A stretch of DNA of 64,000 nt from the NCBI RefSeq assembly GCF_020740795.1, contig NC_067312.1, forward strand, positions 38,478,905 to 38,542,904, in the 5' to 3' direction. Below, piece by piece: positions 45,087 to 58,410 of the stretch. The position numbers and the translations under genes were made by a program. Position 1 is the stretch's first letter. Each line of letters opens with the position of its first letter. The notes under the pieces are model-generated. The model made no database searches, was not told the DNA's origin, and saw only the letters and a list, made by a program, of their open reading frames with translations. This stretch comes from Apus apus. Lineage: Eukaryota > Chordata > Aves > Apodiformes > Apodidae.

Positions 45087-46711
45087 TTTTTTTTTTCCTC
45101 TCCTTTTTCCTCTCCTTTTTCCTCTCCTTTTTCCTCTCCTTTTTCCTCTCCTTTTTCCTCTCCTTTTTCCTCTCCTTTTTCCTCTCCTTTTTCCTCTCCT
45201 TTTTCCTCTCCTTTTTCCTCTCCTTTTTCCTCTCCTTTTTCCTCTCCTTTTTCCTCTCCTTTTTCCTCTCCTTTTTCCTCTCCTTTTTCCTCTCCTTTTT
45301 CCTCTCCTTTTTCCTCTCCTTTTTCCTCTCCTTTTTCCTCTCCTTTTTCCTCTCCTTTTTCCTCTCCTTTTTCCTCTCCTTTTTCCTCTCCTTTTTCCTC
45401 TCCTTTTTCCTCTCCTTTTTCCTCTCCTTTTTCCTCTCCTTTTTCCTCTCCTTTTTCCTCTCCTTTTTCCTCTCCTTTTTCCTCTCCTTTTTCCTCTCCT
45501 TTTTCCTCTCCTTTTTCCTCTCCTTTTTCCTCTCCTTTTTCCTCTCCTTTTTCCTCTCCTTTTTCCTCTCCTTTTTCCTCTCCTTTTTCCTCTCCTTTTT
45601 CCTCTCCTTTTTCCTCTCCTTTTTCCTCTCCTTTTTCCTCTCCTTTTTCCTCTCCTTTTTCCTCTCCTTTTTCCTCTCCTTTTTCCTCTCCTTTTTCCTC
45701 TCCTTTTTCCTCTCCTTTTTCCTCTCCTTTTTCCTCTCCTTTTTCCTCTCCTTTTTCCTCTCCTTTTTCCTCTCCTTTTTCCTCTCCTTTTTCCTCTCCT
45801 TTTTCCTCTCCCTTTTCCTCTCCCTTTTCCTCTCCCTTTTCCTCTCCCTTTTCCTCTCCCTTTTCCTCTCCCTTTTCCTCTCCCTTTTCCTCTCCCTTTT
45901 CCTCTCCCTTTTCCTCTCCCTTTTCCTCTCCCTTTTCCTCTCCCTTTTCCTCTCCCTTTTCCTCTCCCTTTTCCTCTCCCTTTTCCTCTCCCTTTTCCTC
46001 TCCCTTTTCCTCTCCCTTTTCCTCTCCCTTTTCCTCTCCCTTTTCCTCTCCCTTTTCCTCTCCCTTTTCCTCTCCCTTTTCCTCTCCCTTTTCCTCTCCC
46101 TTTTCCTCTCCCTTTTCCTCTCCCTTTTCCTCTCCCTTTTCCTCTCCCTTTTCCTCTCCCTTTTCCTCTCCCTTTTCCTCTCCCTTTTCCTCTCCCTTTT
46201 CCTCTCCCTTTTCCTCTCCCTTTTCCTCTCCCTTTTCCTCTCCCTTTTCCTCTCCCTTTTCCTCTCCCTTTTCCTCTCCCTTTTCCTCTCCCTTTTCCTC
46301 TCCCTTTTCCTCTCCCTTTTCCTCTCCCTTTTCCTCTCCCTTTTCCTCTCCCTTTTCCTCTCCCTTTTCCTCTCCCTTTTCCTCTCCCTTTTCCTCTCCC
46401 TTTTCCTCTCCCTTTTCCTCTCCCTTTTCCTCTCCCTTTTCCTCTCCCTTTTCCTCTCCCTTTTCCTCTCCCTTTTCCTCTCCCTTTTCCTCTCCCTTTT
46501 CCTCTCCCTTTTCCTCTCCCTTTTCCTCTCCCTTTTCCTCTCCCTTTTCCTCTCCCTTTTCCTCTCCCTTTTCCTCTCCCTTTTCCTCTCCCTTTTCCTC
46601 TCCCTTTTCCTCTCCCTTTTCCTCTCCCCTTTCCTCTCCCCTTTCCTCTCCCCTTTCCTCTCCCCTTTCCTCTCCCCTTTCCTCTCCCCTTTCCTCTCCC
46701 CTTTCCTCTCC
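45087..46711. repeat. 12-bp polypyrimidine tandem array, 134 perfect units in three blocks
   Basis: After a run of ten T (45087-45096) come 59 perfect copies of cctctccttttt (45097-45804), 68 perfect copies of cctctccctttt (45805-46620), 7 copies of cctctccccttt (46621-46704) and a partial unit to 46711. Each block differs from the previous one by one T-to-C change at the next position in the unit. The plus strand is all pyrimidine over 1.6 kb. Because 12 is a multiple of 3 and no stop occurs, every frame reads through, which gives meaningless long open frames on both strands. Mirror-symmetric homopurine-homopyrimidine DNA of this kind can form triplex H-DNA. Confidence 0.98.
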
Positions 46712-49700
46712 TCAACTTCTGAACCTAAGAATGCCCTCCAACTGAATATTTGAGGAGAACATGTCTTTTTTGTGATACTGTCATGACTAGAGTGTTTCAG
46801 GACAGGTAGCAGTACTGATACTGATAGTTCATTATTATGATAGTCTCCCTGTTTTTTCATCTGTAGAATGGCTGTCCTTGTGAAGAACTGTTGAAATAAT
46901 TGGTCTCAGTAGATAGGTGCAGGAGAGTATGGAATGAGAAATCCCTAATTGCTCTGTAAAATGAACTATATTGTATATAAGTTGCCTGCATTGGGGTGTG
47001 TCTGCACTCAAAAGTAAGTCTGAAAACTCCCCTGAGCTTCATTATTTTAACAATTTATGTATTGCCTATAGTATAAAAAGAGCAGGTAGTGTCAAAATAG
47101 GGGTGTGGGGGCAGTATTTCAACTTGAATGCAAACACTGTGGGTGCACTTTCCCTTGCAGGGTAAAAATGTACATGCTCCTGGTCCCTGCTATGCATTTG
47201 AAGACTGGTACATATTCCTAAAGTAAATGGCTAATTGTCATGGCACAGTCAGCTTCAATACAGTGGTATTAAAAATACTTTGAAAAGAGTAGTCTGGTCT
47301 TAGGTCTAAACACAAGCCATTCATAAAGCCTCTGTAATTTGCTCTTTCAGTTTACTGTGGCAGTTACAAATAGTATACCCATCTTCCAAGAAAGAAATGT
47401 GATTGCTTCACATGACACTGATACTCATTTAATGTTTGGCTGTTAGACAGATCTTCTTAGCTTACATATAAACACACTATTCTAGGAAGAGTTTTCCCCT
47501 GTCCAAAGCAAGTTTAACAGATGATATGGACTTGTTTTAGTTACAGAACAAAAAGGAGCACACTAAAAAATTAAATTAAAGCAGCTAGGTGACTAAAACT
47601 GTTAGGTAATCTTGCATATGTGAAATACTTGCCTAGCTCACTTTACGGCTGCACATACTATGTTCCACAAGGTTCTGTGCAAACTTTCTTACAGCTTTTA
47701 TTGCTGTTTGGAGTGTTTTGACAAGCTTCCTGTGGTGTTTCTGACCTGTTGCTGTAAGGCCAATGAGCTGCCAGATGACTTGGTTGATTATGGTGCATAA
47801 GATGCCATGGGGTCAAGAAGCCCTGGCTATCTTCCTGGCAGTTTAGCCCTTTGAAAAATGTGCTTCTGATCATCAGTTACTCTGCCACATGTTTTGGAAG
47901 GTCATTATGCATAAGTATGAGGGCATGTGTTAGACACTTGTGTTTGTCATGTTTATTAGTCTCATTCGCTCAAAAGATACTTAATAAGGATTTGACTTAC
48001 GTCTGATGTCTATGGTGAGTCAAAATGCATGTCAGCTTCTCAGCACTCATGGACAGTTCCACAGTATAACCTGATACGTGTGTGTGTTTGAAAGAGGAAG
48101 TGCACAGCAAATAAGGAAATTGTTTTGTTTCAGGTATCCAGGTATGTTAAGTAGCAATGATTCAGTAAGACAAGGAACTTTGCTCTCTATGGATATGTGG
48201 TTTTTGTTTTATTAGTTTCTCAGGCAGCCAAGCAATGAAAATGTATTTTCTCACAAATTACTTGTTACTGACTCCCTTGATCTTTTCTGTAATGATACTT
48301 TAAACACACAGAAAATGTGATGGACTGTGCCCTGATTCAGAAGGCACAATAGGCTCTGGCAGTACATCTGAAAGTATCTGGATGCCGTTGGAATTCATAA
48401 CCGACAAACCCAAAAAGTTAACTGAGGGGAACAGTTAGAAAACCAGGGCTGAAAAAAAAAAATTAGTGACAATCTGTGGAAATGTTGCAACAGCCTAGGA
48501 GCAAAGTTCTCTCTGTGACTGCAGTGAGAATTAGTTATCTCCACTCTGAGGTCAATATCTAACAGAAGAGAATTATGAATGCCATTTCACAGTGTTGAGT
48601 TGCTCCTTAATTTACCATAAAGTCATCTGCAGAATATGTTCAGCCTTTAACTTGCCTACTGTAGTGGTAATTTAGTGGTCACCAAAGAAGAAACAGGGTT
48701 GGGTTTGATGTTTTGGCCTGAGTGAAGAAAGTACAGAGACCGTTTGTGCTTTACAGGGCACATCAGCACACCAAACAGAACCAAGGACCAGATTTCTGAC
48801 TCGTATACATTTAATTAAGAAGAAGAAGCAAGTCTTGGCACATGGGATGCAAAATAGCAGAGTATCAGCAGTCTGCAATTTAAATTAATTTATATTAAAT
48901 TAGAGGTGTAAAACTGTTAGAGATAGCAGTTCTGAAATAAATGCAAGAATCAACATCTACAATGACAAGTCAAAACACCATGGCTTGATTGCTTATTTGT
49001 GTAGGCATAAATCTGTACCATTTAAAAAACCCAAGTGTGATTATTGGAATGACTGGAGTCACAGCTTCCTGAAGAAGCTGTCTTTTGGCTTTTGTACTAG
49101 ATGACAAGATGTAGGTGACAGATATTTCTAATGCCAATTTCATTTCAGTGTGTGTTTTTCTCCTGTAAGCTTATGGCCACTACGGTAGCAATGTTGGTAG
49201 CTGGTTTTCTCGCATGACTGTTACTTTGTCTGAAGCCCCCTGAGAAAGATACCTATATCTTTACTAAACCTCTTTGTAGTCCTAGCTTTTTTCTCCCTAC
49301 ATCTACCATCAGCTCACAGCATTTATTCTCAAGTAGCAATAAGCCTGGTTATGACAAATTCAGATTTATTTATGATGGGGAGGAAATAAAAAGTACATAG
49401 GATAATTTTAATCTACTATTGCTCCTGAGTACAAGCATGCAGGGTAGACTACCTTGTGTATTAGTATTAATTAGTGCTGACCCAAGTCAGGTTAAGTCTT
49501 GCAGTTAACTGACTGTATGGGCATCTGAGAGGATTGTAGTATGACCTGCCTCTCTCTCTGCAGTCATTTCACAGTGAGGTTACCCATGGCCCATGCCAAG
49601 CAAAGGCATTTCCGGAGCCTCTTCCCTCCTTTTGAGTTCCCTTCAGGATGTCTCCAATAGTAAAAGACTACCATTGCAGTGTGATGCTATTTGCAATCCA

Positions 49701-51459
49701 TGCACAGGCGACAACATTTTTCAATTACATTACTGTGAGTGTGGAGCAAGCTCTTTGTTATTTTTTCTAATTGCTGTGCATGGCTTGTTTTGTGGGGTTT
49801 GGGGTTTTTTGTTTGATTGTTTTTAAAAATATATATTTCTAGGGGATTGTATGTGTATCGAGGAATTTTATAGCTAAAGTATAAAGTGCCTTTCTTCCAG
49901 TTAACATTCCATATCTCAAAGGATTCATCTGAACACAAGCCTGATATGTGCAGTGTCAAATACTGTAGTTAAAAACTGCATAAAATCAGCTTAAATATCA
50001 GCATAAGATGACCCTCCTTAATGATAGACCAGGGCCATGTTTGCTAAATTAACCACCAAGGCTGCATTAGTCATGAAAAATGTTTAAATCCAAGGGAAGC
50101 ATTAGTCACTGACCATGTAATATAGCCAAATTTCCTTATATAATTGGACTCGGCACCTTAGCTTCCCACCGCTTCACTTGCTAAGCTACCTTAAAACACT
50201 GCTGCCATTCAGTTTGTTTTGCTTTCCTTCATACCCAGAACCAGCCAGCCTCACCATGATTTGGTTTGTTGTTCAACAGTTTTAAAATGCTTTGAGGGTT
50301 TGTCAGGATTCTGAAGTTGTTTTGATAGGGCTGTGAGCACTGGTGAAGGTAAGCCACTTTTAACCTGCTCTTCCTGGTTTTTGTGTTTCCGGGTTCTCTC
50401 TATAGCTCCTTCTGGCGGCACAGTCGTGAAATCAATATAAATGGAGGCAACGGGACCTAAAGGATAAACTGAAGCCACAATTCAGTACGGGGCCCTGCTC
50501 AGAGCAATGCTTTCAGCTTCATTTTCCCACTGCAACCATAGGTACCTCGGTCCTTTACCCAGTGTATGAAATATGTCATTAAATGTGCATTTGGGCTTCT
50601 CTTTATTGGTTGATTTTATGTTCAAATTTCATTTACAGTGGTCTTTACAAGTAGTTAATGCCTTTTGTTTTCTGAAAACATTTTGGTGGTGATATCAGAT
50701 TTTTTATATATTCTTTTGTGAAAGAGGTTTTAGAAGCACAAGATGCTTGCCAAGCTACTGCATGGCAAACAGGTAGGTGGAGAAATGCTCCCAACAGCTC
50801 AGACCTTTCACATCCAGGGACCTACAGTGCCCCTCTAATTTTTTTTGCCTGATTGGCAATTTAGCAATAGAGCAAGACAGGATGAAGTCCCAGTGTGAAT
50901 CATCACTTGAAATATCACTGAGGTTCTAGTACAGATCTGAGGAAAAGAAAAGCAATTAAATTCACTGTTCCTTGTTCCTTTTTCCTGTTTATCTACTCTT
51001 GAGCTGACACCATTTTTATTGTAGAATTGAATGAGGTTTACTTTAGTAGGTCAGTGAGAAGTTGGGCACATGATGAATATGCCTTGAGTTCCCAAGGTAG
51101 CCTGTGAAACAGTTTGTGCACAGGACCATTTGACTTTGATAATGCTTCTGGGAGACCAGGTCAGACTAGGTTTAAACAGGATTAGGCTAAAGTAGATTTT
51201 CCTTAGTTGTATTTTAAGTAGCATGGGATTTCTGAGGGGAAAGTTAGTTTATGACCCTGGAAAAATCTTTATCCTTTTCAGTCTGGTTACAAACTTCAGA
51301 GTAGGACTGAGCTGGTTCATTTGATTGCTATACCGTACTTGTCTGACGTGTAATGTCCATATGGATTTGTGTATTTCTACTAGAAACTCACCTTCTAACT
51401 GACCTCAGACCAAAGGACCAAAGACATTTTGCTGCCAGTTCAGTCACCATAATAGCTTC
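46712..51459. other. Intergenic, no gene or repeat recognised
   Basis: AT-rich apparently unique DNA. I looked for the neighbouring guanine deaminase gene (GDA), expected on the minus strand on this side from mammalian synteny, and recognised no exon of it. Short open frames are all consistent with chance. Confidence 0.4.
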
Positions 51460-51830
51460 TATAAAGTTCATCAAGTATGATTTAGTCCAAGGAAGAGGCA
51501 GAGACAGGCAGGACAAGTGAAACCACCTCAGACAGGTTTATATGATCTGCTGAGGACCAGCAGTTTCAGTATCAGCACGGAGACTGATTGGCTGGTAGCT
51601 TCAAGCATGTACCAATCATGCAAAGTTTGGCCTTTGCCGAGCCGGCTTCAAGATTTGCTAGCTGACTCCAAGCCCTGCAGGTTGCAGAAATAGGTTTACA
51701 TTTGATTTAAGGTGATATTTTTGCAGATATAGCTAATTTAGTGTCTTAGATGTAAGCACTTGGCAATAAATAAAGGACCATCAGTGGGAATAGTTCACTG
51801 GCTTCTCCGAAAGATTTTCTAAGCCAGAGT
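51460..51830 (+). other. Possible decayed LTR-like segment
   Basis: A stretch with 'gattggctggtagcttcaag', 'gtaccaatc' (CCAAT-type boxes on both strands) and, about 160 bases later, 'ggcaataaataaaggaccat' with AATAAA. This spacing loosely resembles an old LTR promoter and poly(A) layout. No terminal repeats or target duplication were found. Confidence 0.15.
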
Positions 51831-54800
51831 TTGAAAATCATATTATGATAGGAAGTGGCCTCGAGGTACAAGTTAATTTACTCAGTGTTTCACGTAAGCA
51901 GAAGTTGTGTTTAATGGTTTGTCATCTGGTGAGGGTGAATCACAGGTCAGCACAGACTCATTTCATAGTGTCAAAGAGCCTTCAGTAAACAGAGGCATTT
52001 AACACTCATCTGCAAATAGCTGCCGGAGACCAAAGGTTATATGAGTGAACAATAATAACATTAGGACTTTTACAATCCTCTTCCTCTTTGTTTCATAGAG
52101 CCCTTCACAATGGCAGGTAGAGTTGCTGTCCCCATTGCAAAGAGGCAAGGACAAAGCATGGAAGGGGTCAGCGAGAGCACAGCCCTATGGTCCTGGCTTC
52201 AGCTGAGCTGTATTTCCAGGCTACTGCCACCAGCTGCTTGAATCTCCTACAGCCTTAGCTTTTTACCCACTCCACCCTAACATATGCATTGCTCTCTGAT
52301 TTGTTTTTTGGCCAAGTTATCCAAGCTAAAAAGGCACACTTTAAAGAGCAATACCACAGATTGCAGAGAGGTTGGTTGAATTGCACTGCCAAGAGCAGAG
52401 GTACAATATCTGTGAACGCTCCAGGTGCAGACTAGACCCATCTTTCAGCAAGAGGAGCACATTATCCATGTCCTAAACTGCCCCTGGGTACATAAAGCAG
52501 CAATGTCAGTGACAGGTTCCAAACCCAGCTCTTTTTTCTTTTTTTTTTTCTTCAAGGGAACCTCTGCTGCATCCCTACTTCCCCCAGCTTCTTGGGTGGC
52601 AGCAGCTCCTCGCTGTCCCCAAGGACAGGGAGGGCCAGGGCGGTGCAGCAGCCCTTTGGTCAGGGCCTGAGCAGGCACTAAGCAATCCACACTTCCATCA
52701 CATTTTGCTAGTGGGCAAAAACAAGAGAAGCCTAGAGGTAACAGCTCCTATTTTACCTCACAGCAAGCACTGCCCCAAAATGTCTTTGTACTTCAGGATG
52801 CTTCTTCAGAGGAGTTTGTCTTTGATCAAGCTATTAGAAGTCTTCAGTTCCTGGCACTTCAGCTCAGGAAACAACTCTGTCAAGCCAAAGCCAAACTAAA
52901 AGCAGCAATAGGCAAGAATACCCTTACTCTATTACATTTCTGCTCACAGACCTCAGGAACACCTTCATGCTGTAACAAGCTTCTGCAGCAGCTTCAGCTG
53001 GCCTTAGCTTTCCTCTTTCATTTCATCCCCCCCCTCCTCAGGCAGTACTGTAATAGCCTGGAGCAAACTCTCTGCCTGTGGGTTTCTTAAAGCAGTTCAC
53101 AATATTTGAAAAGCTGCTGGGGAGCATTTTTTTTAAAACTAACTGCGGTAAAAGGTTATGCCAAGAATGTATCTCTGTAGAACATATTTGTACTGGAGAA
53201 AGAAAGTTAACATACACGAGGCCTGCTTCTGAGTGTAAGTAGTATTCTGTTTGGGACTACACTCAGAGGGCTATTTTTAAAAAAAGCTGACATAGGAATG
53301 TCACTATTGACTGCAAGTCCTAAGCAGTAGGATAACTCCCACTTTTTTTCCTGCTAACGATGCCTTTTTTTAGGGCACATTTTACTAGCATCAGTTAAGT
53401 CGCTGACTTCTCTGTATTTTTTTTTAACCAAATACAATTTAGGTGAAGTACAGGCAAAAAGATTGTATTAAATCCATGTGTTATCCCAAACCTGTTCATT
53501 GTAGTTTATTGAAAGTCTGTTGTTCAAACACAACTCACTGTTGTGTAACTCTGTTCCACATGACAGATGGATCTAAAAATCCCTTCCCTTTGCTCTCCTG
53601 CCTGAGTTGTCTGAGTGCTGAGAAGTGAAGCCTAGTGTTTTTCAGAGATCAGATGCATGCTTTTGCTTTTTTAAAACCATTTGTTTATGAAGTATTATAG
53701 CCACGAGCATAGCTGATATCTCTTTAGTTTCCTACTTCAAGGAAAAAGCTGTTCTCAGCCAACAAAAGTAGCCTGTGCCTCAGCTCCCTGCTGACTTGTC
53801 CAAAAGTGATCACCCAGTAGGTCCCAGCACTTCACAAAATGTGCTCGAGAGAAAGGCTGGCCAGGACAGCCCTGGCAGAGCTGTCTTAAGGCTCTAACTA
53901 ACCAGCATCTAACTGGCATCTTAAGGTTGAAACTAACTAATGTCTTAAGGTTTCCCTTTGAAAGGCTACAAACTAAGGACAATGCTACCTCATCCTTTTA
54001 GTTAATCATCAAGCACATCAGCTTGTAGCAGAACGTTTCATGGCCAGGTAAATATTTGGGACACTTGTGTATATTTTATCTATGCTGCTAGTGCCAAGAT
54101 CCAGCACTGTGAAATCAGACCTCTTTGACTATATCGTGCTGAGCACCAATGCTCAGAAGGACTTAGAGTAGTCCAAAAGGCTGTCCGAAGTGCAGGTTTA
54201 TTCACAGCACCCCAGGGTCTGTCTATGCCAAACCACCACTGTGATGCTGGATGAGGTATTTTGGCAGTGCGTGGATGCAGTCAGCTGCCAGGCCCTGCCT
54301 GGACCAACCAAGCCTGTGCCAGGACCAACCCAGTCCCTGCCAGGTGCATGGCAAAAGAAGCAAGTATTTATGCCTGTTGCACTGCATCTGCGGGTTCCCA
54401 TAATGCTGGGACAAGTGCATAAAAGATGGAGAAAATGCTTGAAGTCAGCCAGGTGGAGCTGAGCCTTTATGGAGACAGGACAGCAATCCCTGCACCAGCA
54501 TGACTCCAGCAAAAGTAGTCTCATATGCCCACAGTAAGGAAAGGTTGATTTTTCCCAAGGGATGCTGACTTGGCTTTTACCTGTGCTCAAATGTGCCACC
54601 AAAACCCAAACAAAGCATTGCAAGCTGCCGTGTGGATTGCTCCAGTGAGGGAGTGTTGTGTCTCAGGTGCCTTTTTTGATTTTCAGAGTGGTATTTTTCC
54701 TTCAAAAATATGAAGATGGAATTTCTGCCATATGTGAATGTCCTTTATAGGACTTCAACATGAATATTGCCCATATCTGACCTGACTTGTGAGATTTTAA

Positions 54801-57800
54801 GGCAAAGTTTTCCTAGCTGCCCATGCAAACTGTAAGGGGAATACCACAAACAAGTAAGGGAAAATACAAAGGAAATTATTACTTGACAGGGAAAGGGGGG
54901 AGTACTTTTTTCCTGTTTTATTTTTTGTTTTTTTTATAAAGGTTTGCAACCAGGAATTTTATGTCATGTTCAGGTGATACAACATGAAAACAGCAATAAA
55001 TGAAATAATATGTTCTACTTTCATTATTATATGATAAAATATTAATATAAGAGTCTCAAAGTCCAGCATAAAAATATTTTAACTTCTGGTGCCATGTTCA
55101 GCTATTATTTTCATATTGAAAATGCCATGGTTCCCCTAAAGGTGATCACCCTCAGCACAGTGAGTGGACTAAGGGAAACACAGAGGGAAGCATGGAAGCT
55201 GTTTATGCCAGTGAGAGACACCACATAAATCATACTCATACTTGATATTGTCTGATTATTAGTATGCATTTGTTGAGCAGTGGGGGAATCTACTTATTAA
55301 ATACCTCTTTGAAATCCATTAGATCAGTCCACACATTTTGGAGTTAAACATGTAGAAATTTAGTTAACTTGGTAAGTAACCATCACAGCAAAGGCAAAAG
55401 ATCAATGAGTGCATTTAGCACTAATATCACAAGTAACGCTTCAGAAGCCTGGCTAAATAACAGAACAACTCAAAGCATTTAAATAGGTAATACTAGTAAC
55501 TAGGGTGAAGTGGTCTTTGCTGAACAAGCAAGACTCCCCTGTATAACAATTTTCCCATGCTGTTGAAGTTGGAAGTAACTGGTAAATTCATGCCTGTAGA
55601 AAGGTTTAACTCTCCCAAAGCAGCATGAACTTTACAGAGTGGAGCAATATGATGCAATCTTTCACTGCCTACCAAAGTATGCATTGTTGTCAAACCCGAG
55701 TCAAACGGTGACAACAATTTACCTCAAAGGTGCCAAACCTGCTGGACTTCTGCGGTGGTCATCTCCAGGATCCCGGGACTGTCAAGACACCTAGCTCAGT
55801 CCCTTTGCTATCATTCTGTAAGGAAGAACACAATTATCCCTTTAGGTGGATAGATCCGGCAAGCAGTGGCTGGTGTGCCATTGAGAACATACCTGCTTTT
55901 CCCATCAAGAATGTAATGCTGTCAACAGCTCTGGGCTTCCTGAGCCCACTCCCCTTTGGAGTAGTTTTTCAAAATAAATTCTTTTAAAAAAATGAGAAAA
56001 AGGTGGGGTATTTCTGTCCTGAACGCGGAAGGTCCTGGGGTCACCAGTGTGGCCACTGAAGTCCTCTGTGGTATCATGGAAAAGGTAGAATGTAGGAACA
56101 AGAGAGTTGTTTCAAGGTACCTTGATGCTTAATATGATCAGCAGGATGTACAGCTAACATTTCCCAGGTGAAAACGGAGTTTGTTTGCAATGGGTGAAAT
56201 TTTTTATTTTTTTTTCCTTTACTTTTTTTTCTTTTCATTCAGTCGTATTTTGGTTAGCATAGGCCACTGAACAACCATTAGTTTGCAGCAACTTTCTGCT
56301 GCTGACAGCCTAACATAAACTTAGTGGATACCCTCAAAGTGACACTTAATGAATTAATTATAGGAACAGCTGTTTTTTAGTATCCCAGAAAACTGATTCC
56401 AGACTGATAAGGGTATACAGAAAATCTCTGCTCCCGTGGTCTCCCCAGCTGAGCACTTACCTCACTTTGCTGCTCCAAGATACAAACTATTTCACTTGAA
56501 GGCCATGCTGGATACATCTTGCTGGTTGCAAAAATTCCCTCTGAATAATATTTTAAATTCCACTGGAATCGATAAAATACTGGAAATAACACTTCTGTCA
56601 AAAGTAATTTTTCCACCAGGAAATATATCACATCAGATTTTACAAGCAGCTCTATGCTGCAGCAGGGCAATTGCCCGGCTGTTTTTGCAGGGAAAAGCTG
56701 GTCTCATGTTGCCAACTGTGAGGCAGAATCATTTTGTATCTTCACTGTTTGTATGACCATGTTCCTTTGTGGAGAACTTACAGATTTCTGCAGTGCTATC
56801 TCCCTGGAGGGCACTCTCCTGCAAATCCCTACCATAATTTCAGGTGATCCCAGGCCCAGCCTGTGCCCAGGCAAGGAGCAGAAAGGGTGCCTTGGACCCC
56901 ACTGTCCCAGTGGTTAACAAGTTGCCCCCATGCTCTCCATACCTGAAATCACCCAGCAGTTTAATGAGATGATGCAATAATTAGGTAATTCCGTTTGCTT
57001 TCTTGTGTTTCACAAAGTATTGTTTTTTACTGTACTCATAGTGTGTCTCACTCTTCCTGCACCATCAGTTGTGCCCGAATACTTGCATCTCTCATTACAG
57101 TTTGCCATCCTGGCCAGAAACAAGTTTCCCTTGTGAGCGTGAACAACAAATGCTGCTCACTCAAGCAGGGATTGAAAATGTTCCTAAAAACATACATAAA
57201 ATAAATTACATTGTAATCCACTCTTCCTCTACTTTCTTGTTTGGGGTGAAAAGGGAGCAAAACCACGAGAACTTTACTATAAAAACAGCCTTTCTACTAG
57301 ACCCCAGTTGCACTGAATAGCTGACTGACCTTTCCTCCGACGAATAAAAGTAACATTGGAACTGGGTCTGGTCCTCTTTCTCCAGCTTCTCCTTTCGAGA
57401 GGGAGAAGGCACTTCTTTTTCCTGGCAGAGGGCACTCCCCAGTTACTCGGTAGTGGCAGTCATCACCGAGATCCTGCTTCACTCCCTCCCTCCTGCAGCT
57501 CCAGGGAGGCGGACACTGCAGAAGGGCTGCTGGTGACCAGGGCCACAGGCTGGGCCAGCACCAGCCCACCACAGACACCTCTTCAAAGGAGATTTTCTAC
57601 CTAGTCATATTTCCACAGGTTGCATTGAAGTTCACTTTTGGTTTTCTTTTTAGAAATCCAGTACATTAGCTTTCCTGAAAGGGGCTAACTTAGGAAGGAG
57701 CTTTTGCCATCAGCCTGGTGTTGCTGTGACCCTGTAACAGGGAAGAATAATCTAGATCAAGATTCCCTAAGGCTGCATCAAAGGTGAACTGCACATATAG

Positions 57801-58269
57801 TGTCTACAGCTGGGGAACCGGAGAGGGCAGAAAGGTAGAAATGGGCTTTACCATTCCTTCTCCCAACCTGTAGCTCGTAGTTACTGCATGCTTCTTTTTT
57901 CATCACCTTAAAATTGTATCTACTTTCTTCTCACCCAGCAGCATCTGTCTTTGTGGGAAAAGGCTACCAAACCAATTCCAGGTGTTTCAAATTAAATCCC
58001 ATTTTTGCATGAAAAACCTAGAAAATCATAAAGAGGGCCAGCTTCAAGCACAAGCACTGCTGCGTGTTCCACAAGAGAGCTCAACCACTAAGCCTGAAAC
58101 AGATCCTGCAGCCACACACGTATGATTGTGCAGGCAACTTGCACACTTACAGGTTCAGAATGTGTCTCATGCTTTCACAAGCTGTAGCCTTCAGCATTAC
58201 ATCCCATGTAGCACCTACTTGTTAGACAATAAACATCAGGTAGCTCCACAGATCCCAGAGAGTTCACAT
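51831..58269. other. Intergenic, no gene recognised
   Basis: AT-rich sequence. Small imperfect tandem motifs occur at 53884-53950 (three 'tcttaagg') and 54285-54345 (repeated 'gccaggaccaacc'-like text). The longest open frame, 54198-54623 (minus, 141 codons), overlaps others in all phases and has no domain. Confidence 0.4.
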
Positions 58270-58410
58270 TACTTTTTGGTTTGGTTTGGTTTTTATAAGG
58301 CTTGGGTGGGGTTTTTGTGTGGTTTTGGGTTTTTGGTGTTTTGTGTTGGTTTTTTTTTAATTTTGTTTTGTTTGGTAATGTGTTTTTTTTTTGTAGTAGT
58401 AGTAGTTTAA
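58270..58410. repeat. T/G-rich low-complexity tract, (TTTGG)n-like
   Basis: 'ttttggtttggtttggtttt' is followed by 'gtgtggttttgggtttttgg' and T runs mixed with G, ending in a short (GTA)n run 'gtagtagtagtag'. It is a G/T-asymmetric tract of about 140 bases, resembling the complement of the A/C-rich tract at 21.7 kb. Confidence 0.85.

Noticed and set aside
44997..46860. Three long open frames (570-600 codons) of FPLL/FPLP, GKGR/GKRR and ERKR/ERKK repeats
   Set aside because: They are read-through of a 12-bp stop-free tandem array in different phases and strands, with no plausible gene structure.
53884..54345. Short imperfect tandem motifs ('tcttaagg' and 'gccaggaccaacc')
   Set aside because: Two or three irregularly spaced copies only, which is not a supportable repeat array.
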